Shown: positions 20,828-33,920, counted from the stretch's first letter. The stretch: DNA of 64,000 nt from Gonatopus flavifemur (GCA_018340375.1 JAFFJZ010000002.1:22772001-22836000); one strand, 5' to 3'. Numbers and translations: made by a program. The notes: generated by a model not told the origin, from the sequence alone.

Positions 20828-21755
20828 CAAATAACAAACGAAAAGTTGACGACACGTGACAAACGATGGGAATCTGTCTCAATGTACCTGTTTCATACTT
20901 GAGATCCATATTGAAATTAGGCTCTGTCTACACACGCGTCAACTTGTTTCAAATTGAATAATTGAAACCAAGAGAAATTCACCCTGTCTCGAAGCTTAGA
21001 GTGCAAACAATAGAAACTTGATGTGCCTGAAGGAGTCGTCTGGAAACATGTTGAATGTAAAATCTCATCAATACTGCATTCGATGCATATAACAATTGTC
21101 ATAGATGTCAAAAACCTGTACCAATTCTAGCTTAAATTTAGGTCAGTACTGGTTTCCGTTATCTTGGACTATATTCAAAAACCGATCTCGTACGGAACAA
21201 TTGCGAATCGTTGGATATTCCTTCATCGCCACCGAGTCGCCTCTTCGTTTTTCCATCTTTTATACACATCTCCCATGTATCTCTCGCGCTTTCACGAAAA
21301 TGCGACATGGACATGGGTGGGTGTTCTATGAAGGATATGTTGTATACTTTGGGAACTGCACTATGAACGGACTTTTTAGGTCAAGGTACATCTGGTGATC
21401 GATTGTAAGAAGAAACTTTCCCTGACTTCTCAGGGATCTCTCAGTATTATTGAGAATTGATGATAATGTCTTTATTACTTTCGAGGGACTTTTATTCGAT
21501 TTTTTTTTTTTTCGTCGAGTCGAGTGAATTAGAAGCGCTGTTAATGGAAAATCAAGCTGAAACGACAGCTTGGTAATTATCGAGTTTCGCTCGACTTGTG
21601 AGAATTGCTTTGGAAGGAAATTCGATTCGAAGTACCGTTCGTAATAAATTATCTTAGATTTTTTTTTTTGATGGATCAAGAATTTCAGATCATCAACGAT
21701 CGATAACGTTACCGTCTTATTCTCATTGTCAGAGATCCCGTTGAAATTGTTCTCA
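20828..21755. other. No recognisable feature
   Basis: Low-complexity T-runs and short frames. The longest (minus strand, about 195 codons over 21326-21913) lies antisense to the mariner remnant and is Ser/Lys-rich. I consider it a chance frame. Confidence 0.45.
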
Positions 21756-21932
21756 CATGAAAACAAAAAGAGAGGGCATAAAGTTTGGTTGAAATTTGAT
21801 GAATATGAAGAAGTTAGAGAATGGATCGATTCGTGGATCGCCTCAAAAGATGCATCGTTTTTCCGAGATGGGATCCGACAATTGCCAAAAAGATGGGAAG
21901 AAGTAGCGGCCATCGACCGCCACTACTTTTAA
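21756..21932 (+). pseudogene. mariner transposase C-terminal remnant
   Basis: The frame ends VWLKFDEYEEVREWIDSW, then KDASFFRDGIRQLPKRW and a final HYF before the stop. This is the standard C-terminus of mariner transposases (EEV..W..SW..SKD..FF..GI..LP.RW...). Upstream similarity to the catalytic region and any terminal repeat are missing. It is an old truncated insertion unrelated to the copy at 15690. Confidence 0.65.
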
Positions 21933-24444
21933 TCATGAGTATGTATTTTCTTTTTGAGAATAAAACCTCAAGTTTTGGAAAGAAACGGCGGAAGCAAAGT
22001 TGTACAACTAATAATAACGTGTTATTTAGAGCACTTTGGAGGGGATTATCAGCAGAATTTGTTATATAACGTAAAAAAATGATTATCCATGCACTGTATT
22101 TATGAACATTGAAGTTTAAGGATGAATTACATAGATTTTGAAAATAATACATCGCTGATGACCCGTGATTCAAAATATGATCCATGGCACAATAAAAATA
22201 CTGAAGATAAGTTCGAATGACTCTGATCCGAATGTTTTTATGAATATTGAGGAAAATATTTTTTTATTCATCTTCATTTATATATGGTTTCAATCTATAA
22301 TCTATAAATTGATGGATTTTAACTTTGATGTAACTTTCGAAGGAAACTCTGAATCGATTTGAAATTTTGCAGGAGTATTTGTTTGATCATTGAGAATCGT
22401 TTCGCAGATTTTCGTGAGTTTTTCATTATTTCAAAAATAGGTGTAATACATCCTTAAATAAGTGTTGAGAAATTTTCAGAATTATCTATCATTTATATAT
22501 ACAAAATTATACAAAAATTTCATTTGAACTATATTGAATTGTATACAAATTATACATAATTTTGAAAATTTTCTCACATAGAAATAATCATATTCCACAC
22601 AAGATAACAAATATTCTGTTGAATGGTCTGTTCATAGAATATAAAAATTAAAGCAGACGCGATTTCCTTTCCAAATTAATATTTTCTGAAGAAGATAAAA
22701 AACTAAGACCAGAACTTTGATGAAACACTGATATGACATCGTTATAAAACATAACTGATAATCAGAAACCTTCAGAGTACCGTGTCACGAGCCAATCTCT
22801 TTCTCCATCGAATATGAAATTCGTAGAAGTTTTCACTCATGAATCAACTGAATTTTTTTCGTCCTCTTATTCCAAGACAGCGCTCTTTGTTTATAAGTGG
22901 AAACGAAATACTTCGATGAAATATGCGTATCATCAGAGATCATATCAAATATACAACCTTTAAAACACATTGATACATCAAAATTGTTGAGGATTCAGCA
23001 TTTCTGTTGCATATTTTATGCAAACACACAATATAAAAACTGCTGAAGATTCGTATCGATGGCTTTCTCCTCTGGCCTCATTTGCATATTGACTTCTGAT
23101 AAAACGATTATTCTTAGTGGAAATTAAGAATCGTACAACGAGGTTGTATGTGTGGAGCGTATATGAAGTCGTCTAAACTTATAGATTGCGTGCGGAATGA
23201 GAATCGACCTTTTCAATAATAGCTTTGGCATAGGTCATTATTTTCATGAATTTAAGAGTCTAAACATATACAAGTCATAGATATAGACCTACACGCATTT
23301 GTTTCATTGCATCAAATGCTTTGACGCGTGTGAATTATCTTAGGGTTATATCTCAATTTGAATGCAACATGTTGAAAAAGAAATTTCGTGATTTTGTATG
23401 ATATGTTTTCTGAAAAGACAATTGGAAATAACGGTGGGGAAATTTGAAGCGTTTATTCAAACGAATTACCTTTCGAAAACCTGGGAATTTCGATTATATG
23501 AGGTTGTATTGTTTTATTATTGATTTTGAAAGGGGCATTTTATGCAAAATAATTGAACTTGTAACATGAGCGAGAATAACATACTTTGTTTTCCACTTTT
23601 AATGCGTTTTCGTAAACGATTGAAATTCCAACAATATTGGGAATATTATTCAAATGGGTGTAAGAACTGTTTATACGAGAAATGAATTGGATTTCATTAA
23701 TTCAGTAATTAATTATTTTTGCGGGGTCTGCAATTTGTTAATAAAGATTGAAATTTTTACGCTTTTTTTCTCAGTGTACCTTACAATTGCGATAGCTCTT
23801 AATTCAGCGCTCGATTGAAATTTGATACAAAAGTATCGATACTGTAAATATTGAAGATTCTCAATGGTTGCAGTGTGGGAAAATGGTCAAAATTATATAT
23901 AATTCAATAAATTTTATATATAAAAGGGAAAATTTGAACGTTCGGTGATTGGACTACTGCTCTTTCACCACCAACTGAAACGTATTGTGTTGAAACTTCC
24001 ACTACACCTTGTCATAACCAATTTTCGCCAGCTCTCTGTCTATAAAAGTCGAGCGTGTAGAGTAATGTTCAAATCATGTGCAGACGATGTTATGAGGGCC
24101 ATAAGAATGTGCATGCTTACTGTTCTCTTTTTTCGTAATCCACTATTTGGATACCCTACCATAAAAAACATCGTATATACATTTTATATGTTCTTCTTGC
24201 GTTGTTTAGTTCGACATCAAATACACACAGGTGGAGCATTATTGTGAATCTCATGTATTCTCATTCCCCATCGAGGTATCCGAAAGCTTTTTTTTGAACT
24301 CTGATGCTTGGTGAAATTCACAAGACGACCTGGAAAAATATTTCCTATTCTCCTTTCGTCCTAAAAGATTCTAAATCGATTATTCTATATCTCAAGTTCA
24401 CGAATTTTTCAAAATTTCTCATTGATCCAACCCAGTATTTGATG
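21933..24444. other. Intergenic with two small AATTATATATAATT MITE relics
   Basis: Apart from short elements at about 22470-22585 (TTTTCAGAATTATCT...ATTATACATAATTTTGAAAA) and about 23870-23940 (GTCAAAATTATATATAATTC), I see no inverted repeats or credible coding exons. The 100-codon frame at 23945-24247 has no recognisable motif. Confidence 0.45.
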
Positions 24445-24742
24445 AAAGAGTGACAGCAAAAGAAGTATTCTTTTCGCCTATTTTTTGGGACCGCCAGTTT
24501 CAGGTGGAAATGCGTTCTAAAGAATGCTCTATGCTCATCATTTGCGAGGGAATACAGTTTCCCAGGGAGCATAGCACAGGTTCTGGATGTAAAGTGTTAT
24601 CAAATTTCGATCACCGTCAATGTTTTGCTCACCGGGAAATAATATTCCCTCGCAAATGATCGACATAGGATTTTTTCCACGACGCATTCCAACCCAAAAT
24701 CCGCGGTCCCAAACGAACAGGTGATTTTTGCGGTCACTCTTT
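24445..24742. mobile_element. MITE with AAAGAGTGAC termini (copy 2)
   Basis: Same organisation as 8738-9133: AAAGAGTGACAGC at the left, GCGGTCACTCTTT at the right, inner TTTTTTGGGACCGCCAGTTTCAGG mirrored by CCCAAAATCCGCGGTCCCAAA (joined only in part here), and CATTTGCGAGGGAATA mirrored by TATTCCCTCGCAAATG. TTGATGAA and TTGATGAC sit next to the two ends, consistent with an imperfect 8-bp duplication and hence a hAT origin. Confidence 0.8.
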
Positions 24743-25089
24743 GATGACATTAATTTTTCTACGCATTCTTTGGTGACGATATTCCCGATATTCAATCAAA
24801 TGAAAAAGACTTTCAGTTTCTTATTGATCATCAAATTTCAAATGACTTCGTTTAATTTACGTTTTGATAAACGTTATTCGTCTTGAAAAGATGTCTACAG
24901 TCCAAGTTTTATTTCATTCATTTATCGCAATCCACTTCTTTATGTATCCATACAATTTTCTGTCGTAGGTCTCACATCAGGGTGGGCCAATAAAACCAAC
25001 CTATCGAATTTATGGGTTAAAATGGATCTACATACCGAGAAAAAAATTCCCCCGTTTGCAGAAGTTTTAGCTCAATTTTAAAAGGCGTG

Positions 25090-25470
25090 GGTGGGCATTT
25101 GAAATGTCTCATTCAAATAACATGTAAAAATATTTGTTGCATTAAAAATGCTATAACTTTTGAAGTGATTGAGATAAAATTTTTTCCTAGCCAGATTTTC
25201 GTCGGACATTCAATTATCTAAAAAATTATCCCTGATTTGATTTTGCAAAGTCAAAAATTTGTATATTTACGGACCATGAAAGTAAAAAAAGCGAAGACTC
25301 TCGTGGCCTGCAAATACACAAATTTTTTATTTAAAAAAGTCAACTCGCAGATGATTTTTTAGAGAATTTAACGCACTACAAGAATCTTAAAAGTTATAGC
25401 ATTTTTTTATGAAAAATGATTGTTGTATGTTACTTGTTATTTAAATGGGAAATTTCAAACGCTTGAGGTG
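25090..25470. repeat. Foldback repeat, about 380 bp
   Basis: The left arm AAATGTCTCATTCAAATAACA...AATGCTATAACTTTTGAAG is inverted at the right as CTTAAAAGTTATAGCATT...TGTTATTTAAATGGGAAATTTC. Arms are about 75% similar. The middle is an AT-rich hairpin (CAAAAATTTGTATATTTACGG...CAAATACACAAATTTTTTAT). No coding capacity. Confidence 0.6.
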
Positions 25471-26984
25471 ATACCAGCGACCCCTGAAAATGCAACCACA
25501 TCCATTGGTTAGAATTGATAATTCCACTCGGAAACGAAGGAATTCGATCAAAAATTGTTCGGAATGAAACTTGATATTTCGAACCATCACTGAATGATGG
25601 AAACCTCGAAAGTGACGAGCTATCATCCAAGATCAACCGTGAGTTTCAGAATCCTTTGAGAGAAAAATTGTCCAACCCCTGATCTTGTAGAAAATGGCAT
25701 ATGAAGTTTCTCAACATCAGAACCGTAATCCCGTCAATCAACGTCCAACCCGACCAGCGATGTGTTTTTTCAAATCCAGGATCATCTTATGAGCAGTATT
25801 TTCTTCAACTTCCACCCTCCACCTTCTCTTCTTCTCACCACTCTTGCATTATTTCTTAACTCGGAACAGTACTTTTTTTGATCAATATCATACTTTTCCT
25901 GATGAATGTCCCACTCTTTTTGTTTCGTTCGAATTCCCTCATCCTCTCCAATCACATATGAAAAAGATCAAAAGAATCCTGATACATGAAAATCACAGTT
26001 CGACTGTTCTCTTCTCATCGATTCTCACAATCATTTGATGTTCCAAGTGTATTCATTTCACAAAAATTCGTTTTATTTATTTTCATTTCTCATATTATTC
26101 TTTTTGTATTTGAACACAGTTCTGAATTTTTCATATTCTCAATGGTCACGGTACAATATATATATATATATTGAATTCACTGTGCATGTTAGAATTTACG
26201 TTGTTTTCAACGATATTTGACATAAAGTGATTGTTAAAATCTCCTATTATAGTTTTGACTGAAAATTTCTCTTACAGTGTAAGAAGGTTCTTCGGATTTC
26301 ATTTTCTCTAAGCTCAAGTCAAGGTGAAAATGGTTTTTTCTTATTTTTCTTTTGTATGGAAAAAAAGTATTGGAAAGATTGTAAACATTTTGGTGATGTT
26401 TGATGTTTTAATGAGCATGAATTTATATTTATCTTCAACAAAAATACGAAATTGAAGGGGAAGATTATACTATCTGATTTTCTCTGATTGATTGTGATTT
26501 GTATCATCGAAGATCTTCTATTTCAGTACGTGATTATCAGGACATTATGTCAAATGAGCTATAATATACATGTATTTTGATATGAGAGATAAAACTAATC
26601 ATGAAAAATAACCAGATAGAAAAATGTCTCAATTATGCCATCATAATAGTGACATCAAGACACGCCATGTTGGTGCACGCTGAGAAATGTTTGCATTATG
26701 TTGCCAAGGTATTTCCGCATAAAGCATTGTTTTTGCTGTCAAATCGGGATAATGGAACCGAAGTTTATGATAACATGCTGACGGAGTGTTATGTTACAAA
26801 ATATCCAGAGCATATTTTTCCATCCGTGTAAAAAAGATATGAAAAAAGAAGTCCAGTCCTTTTCTTGTAATGCATAAATTGTATATGTGTGAAGTAGTAC
26901 GTTCAAATGTAATTGTAAACTTTTGCAGAAATTGTTAGAGCTAACAAATGGTGTAGTCTGAAAAAGTTGTATTAGCCAGACTTC
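25471..26984. other. No recognisable feature
   Basis: AT-rich. A (TA)n microsatellite lies at about 26156-26172. Several 60-76-codon frames, for example 26601-26831, have no known motif and no splice support that I can see. Confidence 0.4.
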
Positions 26985-27059
26985 GCCCGAGTCGAAAAAT
27001 TGTAATATTTTTTAGGGCCTGATTCACTTCGTAATACGCGACGAATCAGAGTTGAATTA

Positions 27060-27616
27060 CACGTAGAGAAATTTAATTGGAAAGATTACCATATTATTCG
27101 TAAGCTAGAATTATTCGGAAAGAGCAGACAATAACTTATACACGGAAAGACCGGGTCTATTAATATTCAGGAAGAATTTATCAACGTTTAAAAAAATGAC
27201 TGTCAATTTTGGGAAAAAGAGGATCGCTGAAAAATATTCGTAGTGAATCTACCAAAAATTCGTAGTCAAAATATTAACAGTTGATAGTTTCATTGGTATT
27301 TTTCACAGTAAAACTATCAAATGTCAATACATTGACGACGAATTTTTAGTAGACTCACTACGAATATTTTTTAGCGGTTCTCGGTTTTCCCTAAATTGAC
27401 AGTCATTTTTCTAAATAATCATAGACCCGGTCTTTCCGTGTACCAAAAGTCATAATCATGGCCAGCTGTGGTGTTAAAAATCCAAATTGAATTCAATTTT
27501 TACCATCACAGCTGGCCATGATTATGACTTTTGTTATAAGTAAGTTGTCTGATTTTTCCGAATAGTTCTAGTTGACGAATAATATGAAAATTTTTCCAAT
27601 TAAATTTCTTTCCATG
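27060..27616. mobile_element. Palindromic CACGTAGAG...CTTTCCATG element nested in the CCCGAGTC MITE
   Basis: The left end CACGTAGAGAAATTTAATTGG mirrors CCAATTAAATTTCTTTCCATG, with TA duplicated at the ends (27058-27059, 27617-27618). Once the inner insertion (27143-27440) is removed, the two arms pair almost to the centre, including CAAAAGTCATAATCATGGCC and its exact inverse (27443-27537). Confidence 0.82.
27143..27440. mobile_element. CACGGAAAGACCGGG MITE inserted in one arm of the palindromic element
   Basis: The ends are CACGGAAAGACCGGGTCTAT and the inverse ATAGACCCGGTCTTTCCGTG, flanked by TA (27141-27142, 27441-27442). Long arms run to the centre (AAAAATGACTGTCAATTT, CTACGAATATTTTTTAGCG and their inverses). 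298 bp, non-coding. Confidence 0.88.
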
Positions 27617-27926
27617 TAGGTCAACAAAGGGTTAACATCAGATTGTAAACAGGGCGAGATCAGGGCGAAAAATCAAATCAAACTTGATTCACTCACAGCG
27701 AAAAATTTTGGGTCACAGAAGGTCCATTCAGAGTTTGTGTTGAAAACAACATATCAAATTCTGAGATTCACAGATTTTCAGTGTGAATTTAAAATTTCCG
27801 TGTTGATTTGATATATTTTTTGTGTTAATATTTAACATCAATTGCGAGTTAACCTCCTGGGACAGGTTTGGGAAAGGTTTTCTGAACGATCCACTGTTAT
27901 TCAGAAGATGATTCAGATGGAGTATG

Positions 27927-28143
27927 CACTGAGAAAAGAGGCATTTGGAAGTTCAGTAAAAAGTACTATATTTGTTCGATGAATCTGAATATTACTGAAC
28001 TTTCAGCGATCTTTCATGTAGTTTCAAGAAACATTACTGAAATCTTGCTTTTCATTACTGAATTTTCTCCAACCGTTATTATATAATACAATATCAATGC
28101 CCAACTTCGCGACATGTTATCCAATTTCTAAGCGTTTAGGAAT
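27927..28143. mobile_element. Truncated CACTGAGAGAAGAG-type element (related to 33921-34263)
   Basis: It begins CACTGAGAAAAGAGGCATTTG and follows the other copy through TTCAGTAAAAAGTACTATAT, ACTGAACTTTCAGCGAT, TTATATAATACAATATC and AGCGTTTAGGAATT. It then stops near the middle of that copy, so the right half is missing. Confidence 0.75.
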
Positions 28144-29552
28144 TACACATCACATCTGAAACATCCATTTGCTGGTTAAGCATCGCATGGGTTTTGTACA
28201 TTGTAAATCCACTCATTTTTATTTTGATCACAATAAGTTGTGTATCAATATATCTGATTATAGCCTCAACGAATAATATTGAGAAATCACCTTCATTTTC
28301 AAGGTGATCGAACGAGGGTTAATCGAAAAAAAAGTAAATAGAAAATGCATCAACAAAAATAGGAAAAAATTGAAAGATTTGCAACGACTGGTAGAAAACA
28401 ACATCCGATATAACATAAATTGTACTATATTCCATACGCATGTACAGAATGTACAGAAAAATATACATAAATAAATTTGTGGATGCACATAAATTCATGT
28501 AATGTGCATGTTTACTGTACTGTATGAATTGAAATAACAGGTTGAGGTGTCGTTGGGTGATGCAAAATTGTTGCAGCAGCGTCGTTCGTGGTTGTCAAAT
28601 AACGGAATCAGGGAGTATAGACCAGGTTAATCTCTTCACATCTATATGCTTTTACGTTAACTCATATGTTGGTGTGAATATGCATATACATGTTGTACAA
28701 TATAACACTAAGAAGGATTTCACAGGTCTACGACCGCCAATCGATCGTTCAACTTTTCCACTGTTGTCCGTTCATCCCGGTTATCGATCCATACTTTGCA
28801 CGATTTAACGTGACCATCATGAATATCTGTGTTCTTTGATAATAGACATGAAATGTCAGCGTTGGTTCGGCTCAGTTGTATAATACAACATTTTTCCTGC
28901 AACTCGATGAATCACTTTGCTTCATCCAAATCAAACTATGCCATGCCTTATTCGTTCATGGTCATGGAAATATTCATTGAACTTCCTCTTGGAATGTTTG
29001 ATTGAAATCCTTTGATGGTTCATAAAGGAGCCGTTTGTTCTACGTCTCTGGGTGAACGAGGCGTGGAAAGTGCAGGTTAATTGGAACACATTCAAGATGA
29101 AATCAATGGAGTTTCGAATTCTAGGATGTGTTCGAAAATTAACGTAATAAATTATTCACGTGGTTTCATTCGAGCGTGTAGTGACGCGAGATTTTGGATA
29201 TAAAAATTCATGTGTGATATCAATTTATGATGATAACAACCTTTGGAAATTTATCCTGAGATGTTGAGAGTGGGTGGATTTATCCATCAACATTTTGAGA
29301 ACTGTAAAAGATTCAATTTATAAGCTGTTCATTCGAGATCAAAAATCTTTTTCGAATAATAATTGCTTGTATTCATTTATAATGCATAGATTTTTGTCAA
29401 TGTCTTCATTCGTGATTTATTACTTATTTCAAAATATGTGGAAAATTTGATAATCGGTATCCAGAACTGTTGAAATCATAATTTAGGAACAGTGATTAAT
29501 ATCAAAATAATGGATCTTTTATTCACGTGAATGCAGGAAAATCTATTGAACT
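28144..29552. other. No recognisable feature
   Basis: AT-rich with short frames only. No inverted repeats or splice-supported exons were noticed. Confidence 0.4.
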
Positions 29553-29700
29553 TGTAAGAGCTTATGGACCCATTTTTTTCGTTGGAATAACAATTTTTCT
29601 CATTGATTCAACCAATTTGAAATAATTTTTTATGTTATGTAGTTAAATCAATGACGGAGATTGTTATTCTATCGAAAAAAATGGGTCCCTATGCGCTTAC
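29553..29700. repeat. Short hairpin element, 60-bp arms
   Basis: The left arm GTAAGAGCTTATGGACCCATTT with TTGGAATAACAAT pairs with the right arm ATTGTTATTC and AAATGGGTCCCTATGCGCTTAC around a loop of about 30 bp. Probably a MITE; termini GTAAG/CTTAC. Confidence 0.7.
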
Positions 29701-29895
29701 GATTTGAATAGTATTTCAACTAATTTTTTTTTCTGTGTAAAACAGTATTTCATTCTCTTTTTCAGTCTTTGTGAATCAGTTCTACAGGAAATGTGGGAAT
29801 AAAATCAAAATTTGAATCCAAAAGTAGATTTTCGAATTGAAATGAAACAAGAACATTGGAAAGAATTGATTTCCAGTGGAAAAAACCCGTTTCCT

Positions 29896-30069
29896 TCACC
29901 GAGAGAAAGGTATCTAGTTGGGACAATTGAATGTTAGTTAACTAGCTGTCTGAAATATGAATAAAATGGTTTATTCAATGGGAATAAAAAATATAGTTGT
30001 GACAAATAAAATTTAGCTAGCACAAATTTCCTAACTGTCAAATATTTGAATAGACCCTTTCTCTCAGTG
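29896..30069. mobile_element. CACTG-type MITE, GAGAAAGGTAYCTAGTTGGGACAA family, copy 1
   Basis: It begins CACCGAGAGAAAGGTATCTAG and ends GACCCTTTCTCTCAGTG, with TT at each junction. The longer copy at 58184-58821 has the same backbone with two insertions, for which this copy shows the unoccupied sites (AGCTGTCTGAAATATG and TGTGACAAATAAA). Confidence 0.82.
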
Positions 30070-30744
30070 TTCTTGAGAACAATTTGTTGTACGATTTCAT
30101 GATCTTATTATACAGCTAAAATGTACATTTTGCAGAAAAAAATCATTTCAATGAAAACAAAATTCTGAAAATTTCTGAAGTTTCAAATAAATTTCACTGA
30201 GTTTTGAGGAATTTCAACGGAATTTCGGAGCGTATTCTGAAGATTCAGTTCATTCAGTTCTTTGAAATTCAGCAGAATTGTTTTCACAGGGCACATATGA
30301 AAAATATTTTAAAAGTTTCCATTTTTCTCTTATCATGATTTCACAACAGTCGATAAAACTGCAATAAAAACTTCACGTTATTAATTGCTCGAATTAAACA
30401 TTGGACAACAAAATTCGTGACAATCAATGGATATTAATGATAAATATCGTAAAATCTGTTCAAAATAGTTTATAATCAGTAACAAAATATAAAATTTTCC
30501 ACCAAACAAAACTAAAGTCTGGCAGAAAGAATTATTCTGAATTATCTACGAACACTGTGAGAATTTTTCAAATAATCCCCACTAAATTCTCTAGAGAAGA
30601 ATTCTAAAATTCCACGAAAATGAGTATTTTAATCAAATTTCTCTGAAAATTATTTACAACGAAAATTCGTTTGTTAACCGTTCATTAGGTGCATATTATA
30701 ACAATGGTGAATTTTCTTCCATATTAACAAGGACGTGGGCTATA

Positions 30745-32485
30745 CAGGGTGATTCAAAATTCCCGCACTCTTTTTTGGGAGTAGATTCCTGATGGAATTC
30801 TAAAACGATTTGTCCTTTTGCACAATGCTCTCCGACGCATAATTTCCAAGATATAATTAATTAAAGTTGACTAATTATGAGGTGGATCCATCGGTCAACA
30901 GGAGCGTCATAACAGAACAAGAGAGGAAGGTCCTTACAGAGGGCGCTCATACGATCAGCTGATCGGTATAATCGATACGATTTACCAGCATACAAATTGG
31001 TAAATTTTCTATGTAGAACGATTGAATTCGTCGACACTGTGGAAAAATTGATTATTGTCATGAATTCTTATCACGATATGCTGTAGGTGAAAGTTGTAAT
31101 TTCAGTAATGATTTTTATTACGCAGACAAATGTAAAATAGTGTTATTTCGTAGGGATAGGGATTCAAGTGGGAGAAAAAAGTATAACTACTCGTTTTCAA
31201 TCAGAATTTTCATGTAAAAAAGAAAACATGAGAATTTTCATTCATCCGATACCCAATTTGAACGGTTTGATTAGTAAGTTTAACACAAGAGATTGGATTC
31301 CGAATCCTGTATTCTAATTGATCGAGAATCAATGTATGTTAGATCAATCCTCGGCCGTTTCAAATGATCCTTCTGAAGAATGTGTTTTCGACTTATCCCA
31401 ACCACAACATTGAACAATGATGAATTTATTCGAATTCACCCTTTTTACATCATTCGATGATTATAAAGGGTTTATCGAACGTCAATAACTCACTTCAACT
31501 TGCAGAATCCATCAATTTCGACGAAAATACAAGGTGTGACATCGTATACGACCCAATCATTGCACTTGATTGACATTGTAATCACATACGGTTTGTTTAG
31601 CTTAAATCAACCATTCGTGATACGAATCAACCTTTTTAGGACGAAGACATTTTCCAAACGTAGAAACGCGCTCGAACTTGCACACAATTTGAATGAAATT
31701 TTGATTTAAACATGAATGATCTTGAGTGATCTCAAGTAAGTTATTAACGTTCGATAAACCCTTTATAATCATCGAATGATGTAAAAGAGGTGAATTCGAA
31801 TAAATTCATCATTGTTCAATGTTGTGGTTGGGATAAGTCGAAAACACATTCTTCAGAAGGATCATTTGAAACGGCCGAGGATTGATCTAACATACATTGA
31901 TTCTCGATCAATTAGAATACAGGATTCGGAATCCAATCTCTTGTGTTAAACTTACTAATCAAACCGTTCAAATTGGGTATCGGATGAATGAAAATTCTCA
32001 TGTTTTCTTTTTTACATGAAAATTCTGATTGAAAACGAGTAGTTATACTTTTTTCTCCCACTTGAATCCCTATCCCTACGAAATAACACTATTTTACATT
32101 TGTCTGCGTAATAAAAATCATTACTGAAATTACAACTTTCACCTACAGCATATCGTGATAAGAATTCATGACAATAATCAATTTTTCCACAGTGTCGACG
32201 AATTCAATCGTTCTACATAGAAAATTTACCAATTTGTATGCTGGTAAATCGTATCGATTATACCGATCAGCTGATCGTATGAGCGCCCTCTGCAAGCACC
32301 TTCCTCTCTTGTTCTGTCATGACGCTCCTGAATGACCGATGGATCCACCTCATAATTAGTCAACTTTAATTAATTATATCTCGGAAATTATGCGTCGGAG
32401 AGCATTGTGCAAAAGGACAAATCGTTTTAGAATTTCATCAGGAATCTACTCCCAAAAAAGAGTGCGGGAATTTTGAATCACCCTG
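30745..32485. mobile_element. Long-TIR palindromic element, CAGGGTGATTCAAAATTCCC ends
   Basis: The left arm 30745 to about 31484 and the right arm from about 31742 to 32485 are near-perfect inverse copies of about 740 bp around a spacer of about 258 bp. TA (or TATA) lies outside both ends. I noticed only a handful of mismatches (for example CCTTACAGAGGGCGCTC against GCTTGCAGAGGGCGCTC read inversely), so insertion or gene conversion is recent. The spacer has one 69-codon frame without motifs. It is a non-autonomous foldback-type DNA transposon. Confidence 0.92.
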
Positions 32486-33920
32486 TATATCATACAAAAA
32501 TGATACACTTATAGAAAAGTTATCTAATTCTAAATACTATACATAAATAAAAGTATGATGTTCGATGCCCTGAATGTCCTCGTAGAGTGAAATCTTTTTG
32601 TAAATCTAAACTTCAAGATTCTTCAAATTCCACTGGTTGCACGTTCGAAACAAAATTCTCGAAAAAAACTTGAAAGTTCAATTCTATGATTAGCATTCAC
32701 GCTGATAGTTGTTTAAACGTTCAAATGAATGATTTTGGGGAGGGAAGGTACTCGTTCCAAGAATATTTTTTCCGCATAAACCTGTTACACGCATGGAGCG
32801 TAACAATGTGTTCTATAAATCTCCCCGAAGTCACGACTGTTCGTATTCTCTATTAGTTACCTTTGTTCATGAAACTTCGTTATTCGTGATTTTTTTGATT
32901 CAATAACGATAATGGTATTGAAAGATTGACACCTTTTATGACTATTCATGACATCATGAGAGCTTATCATTGATTCATAGTTATCCCACACAAAATGGTG
33001 ATAGAAAAGAATTATGGTTAACAAGACGATGTTAGTCTCGCGCTTTCGAAGTATAACGAAAAATTTCAAAATGACCTCGAGGCACGCAACTCTCGTGAGC
33101 AAAACGAGTAGATTCTTGAGAATTATATATGTCATGTACATAAACGAAGGGAACAATGCGATCACGGATACTCTATGACATGATAGCCGAAAATAAAAAG
33201 TGGAACAATCGGTCAGGTCCAATAGTGGGTTTGGTATTGAGTGGCAATAAGAGCAACTAGGTGGTTGATTATCGATCATGCGATATACGTGCGTGTCAAG
33301 GACTTGTTTATTATTTCGTCATTTCCTTAAAAACACTCACGGGTATGAAACAAGAGAAACCAAAAGACCGACGTCATTCGCCATATGGGTGTAATAGACA
33401 AGACGTGTACATTGAACGTTACAATATCCTTTGACCTGGATTTTCTTATATTATGATGATCATCATAATCTAAGTTTTTCATCATGTCTTGTTGGTGTTA
33501 CTGACAGGAATTCGAGAATGAAATGACGAATGGAAGATCAAAAAATTATAAAATTGCATCAAATGTAATTCCGCGTTCATTCACCCACAAATGAGAGCAA
33601 ATTATCGTGTAATTGTTCCGCTGTTGCGGAGCGAAAGCGCTGATAGTACGATTAACAACTTCTGATAGGTAGTGAATTGTCAGCATGAAATTTTCGTAAT
33701 TATAGCACGTAGGCTCTAATGACTCCAGCGAAAATGTTATGTGAGAATAGTGTTGATTACTTGTTTATTTTTGCGATAACAATACATTCTTCAGTCTATT
33801 GGAATGACAGTTGCTAATTAATTTATTCAATGCTTCCCTAATGAAAATGTTACACCGTGTTTGTGGGGTGTGAAAAAGAGTCATCGTGAGAAACATCTTT
33901 TGGCCTTTTCTCAGTAGAAA
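32486..33920. other. Intergenic; one unassigned hydrophobic ORF
   Basis: The minus-strand frame 32857-33279 (140 codons) has hydrophobic stretches (MYMTYIILKNLLVLL; IVLLTIILFYHHFVW). It could be an exon of a membrane protein or chance in AT-rich DNA. I cannot assign it to a receptor family. Nothing else is recognised. Confidence 0.25.

Larger units (their letters stand above)
26985..27705. mobile_element. MITE with CCCGAGTC termini (copy 2), split by a nested insertion
   Basis: It matches the reverse complement of 6634-6866. It begins CCCGAGTCGAAAAATTGTAAT, continues GAATCAGAGTTGAATTA, is interrupted at about 27059, and resumes at about 27617 with GGTCAAC...TTAACATCAG and AGATCAGGGCGAAAAAT. 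The far terminus is eroded (about 27700). Confidence 0.75.

Noticed and set aside
21326..21913. 195-codon minus-strand open frame
   Set aside because: It overlaps the mariner remnant on the opposite strand, is rich in Ser/Lys/Asn and T-run-encoded Lys stretches, and contains no motif. It is best explained as a chance frame.
30745..32485. CRISPR-like or satellite array
   Set aside because: There is a single inverted pair with one spacer, not direct repeats with regular spacers.
32857..33279. Chemoreceptor gene
   Set aside because: Hydrophobic stretches exist, but no receptor signature, intron structure or second exon could be found.
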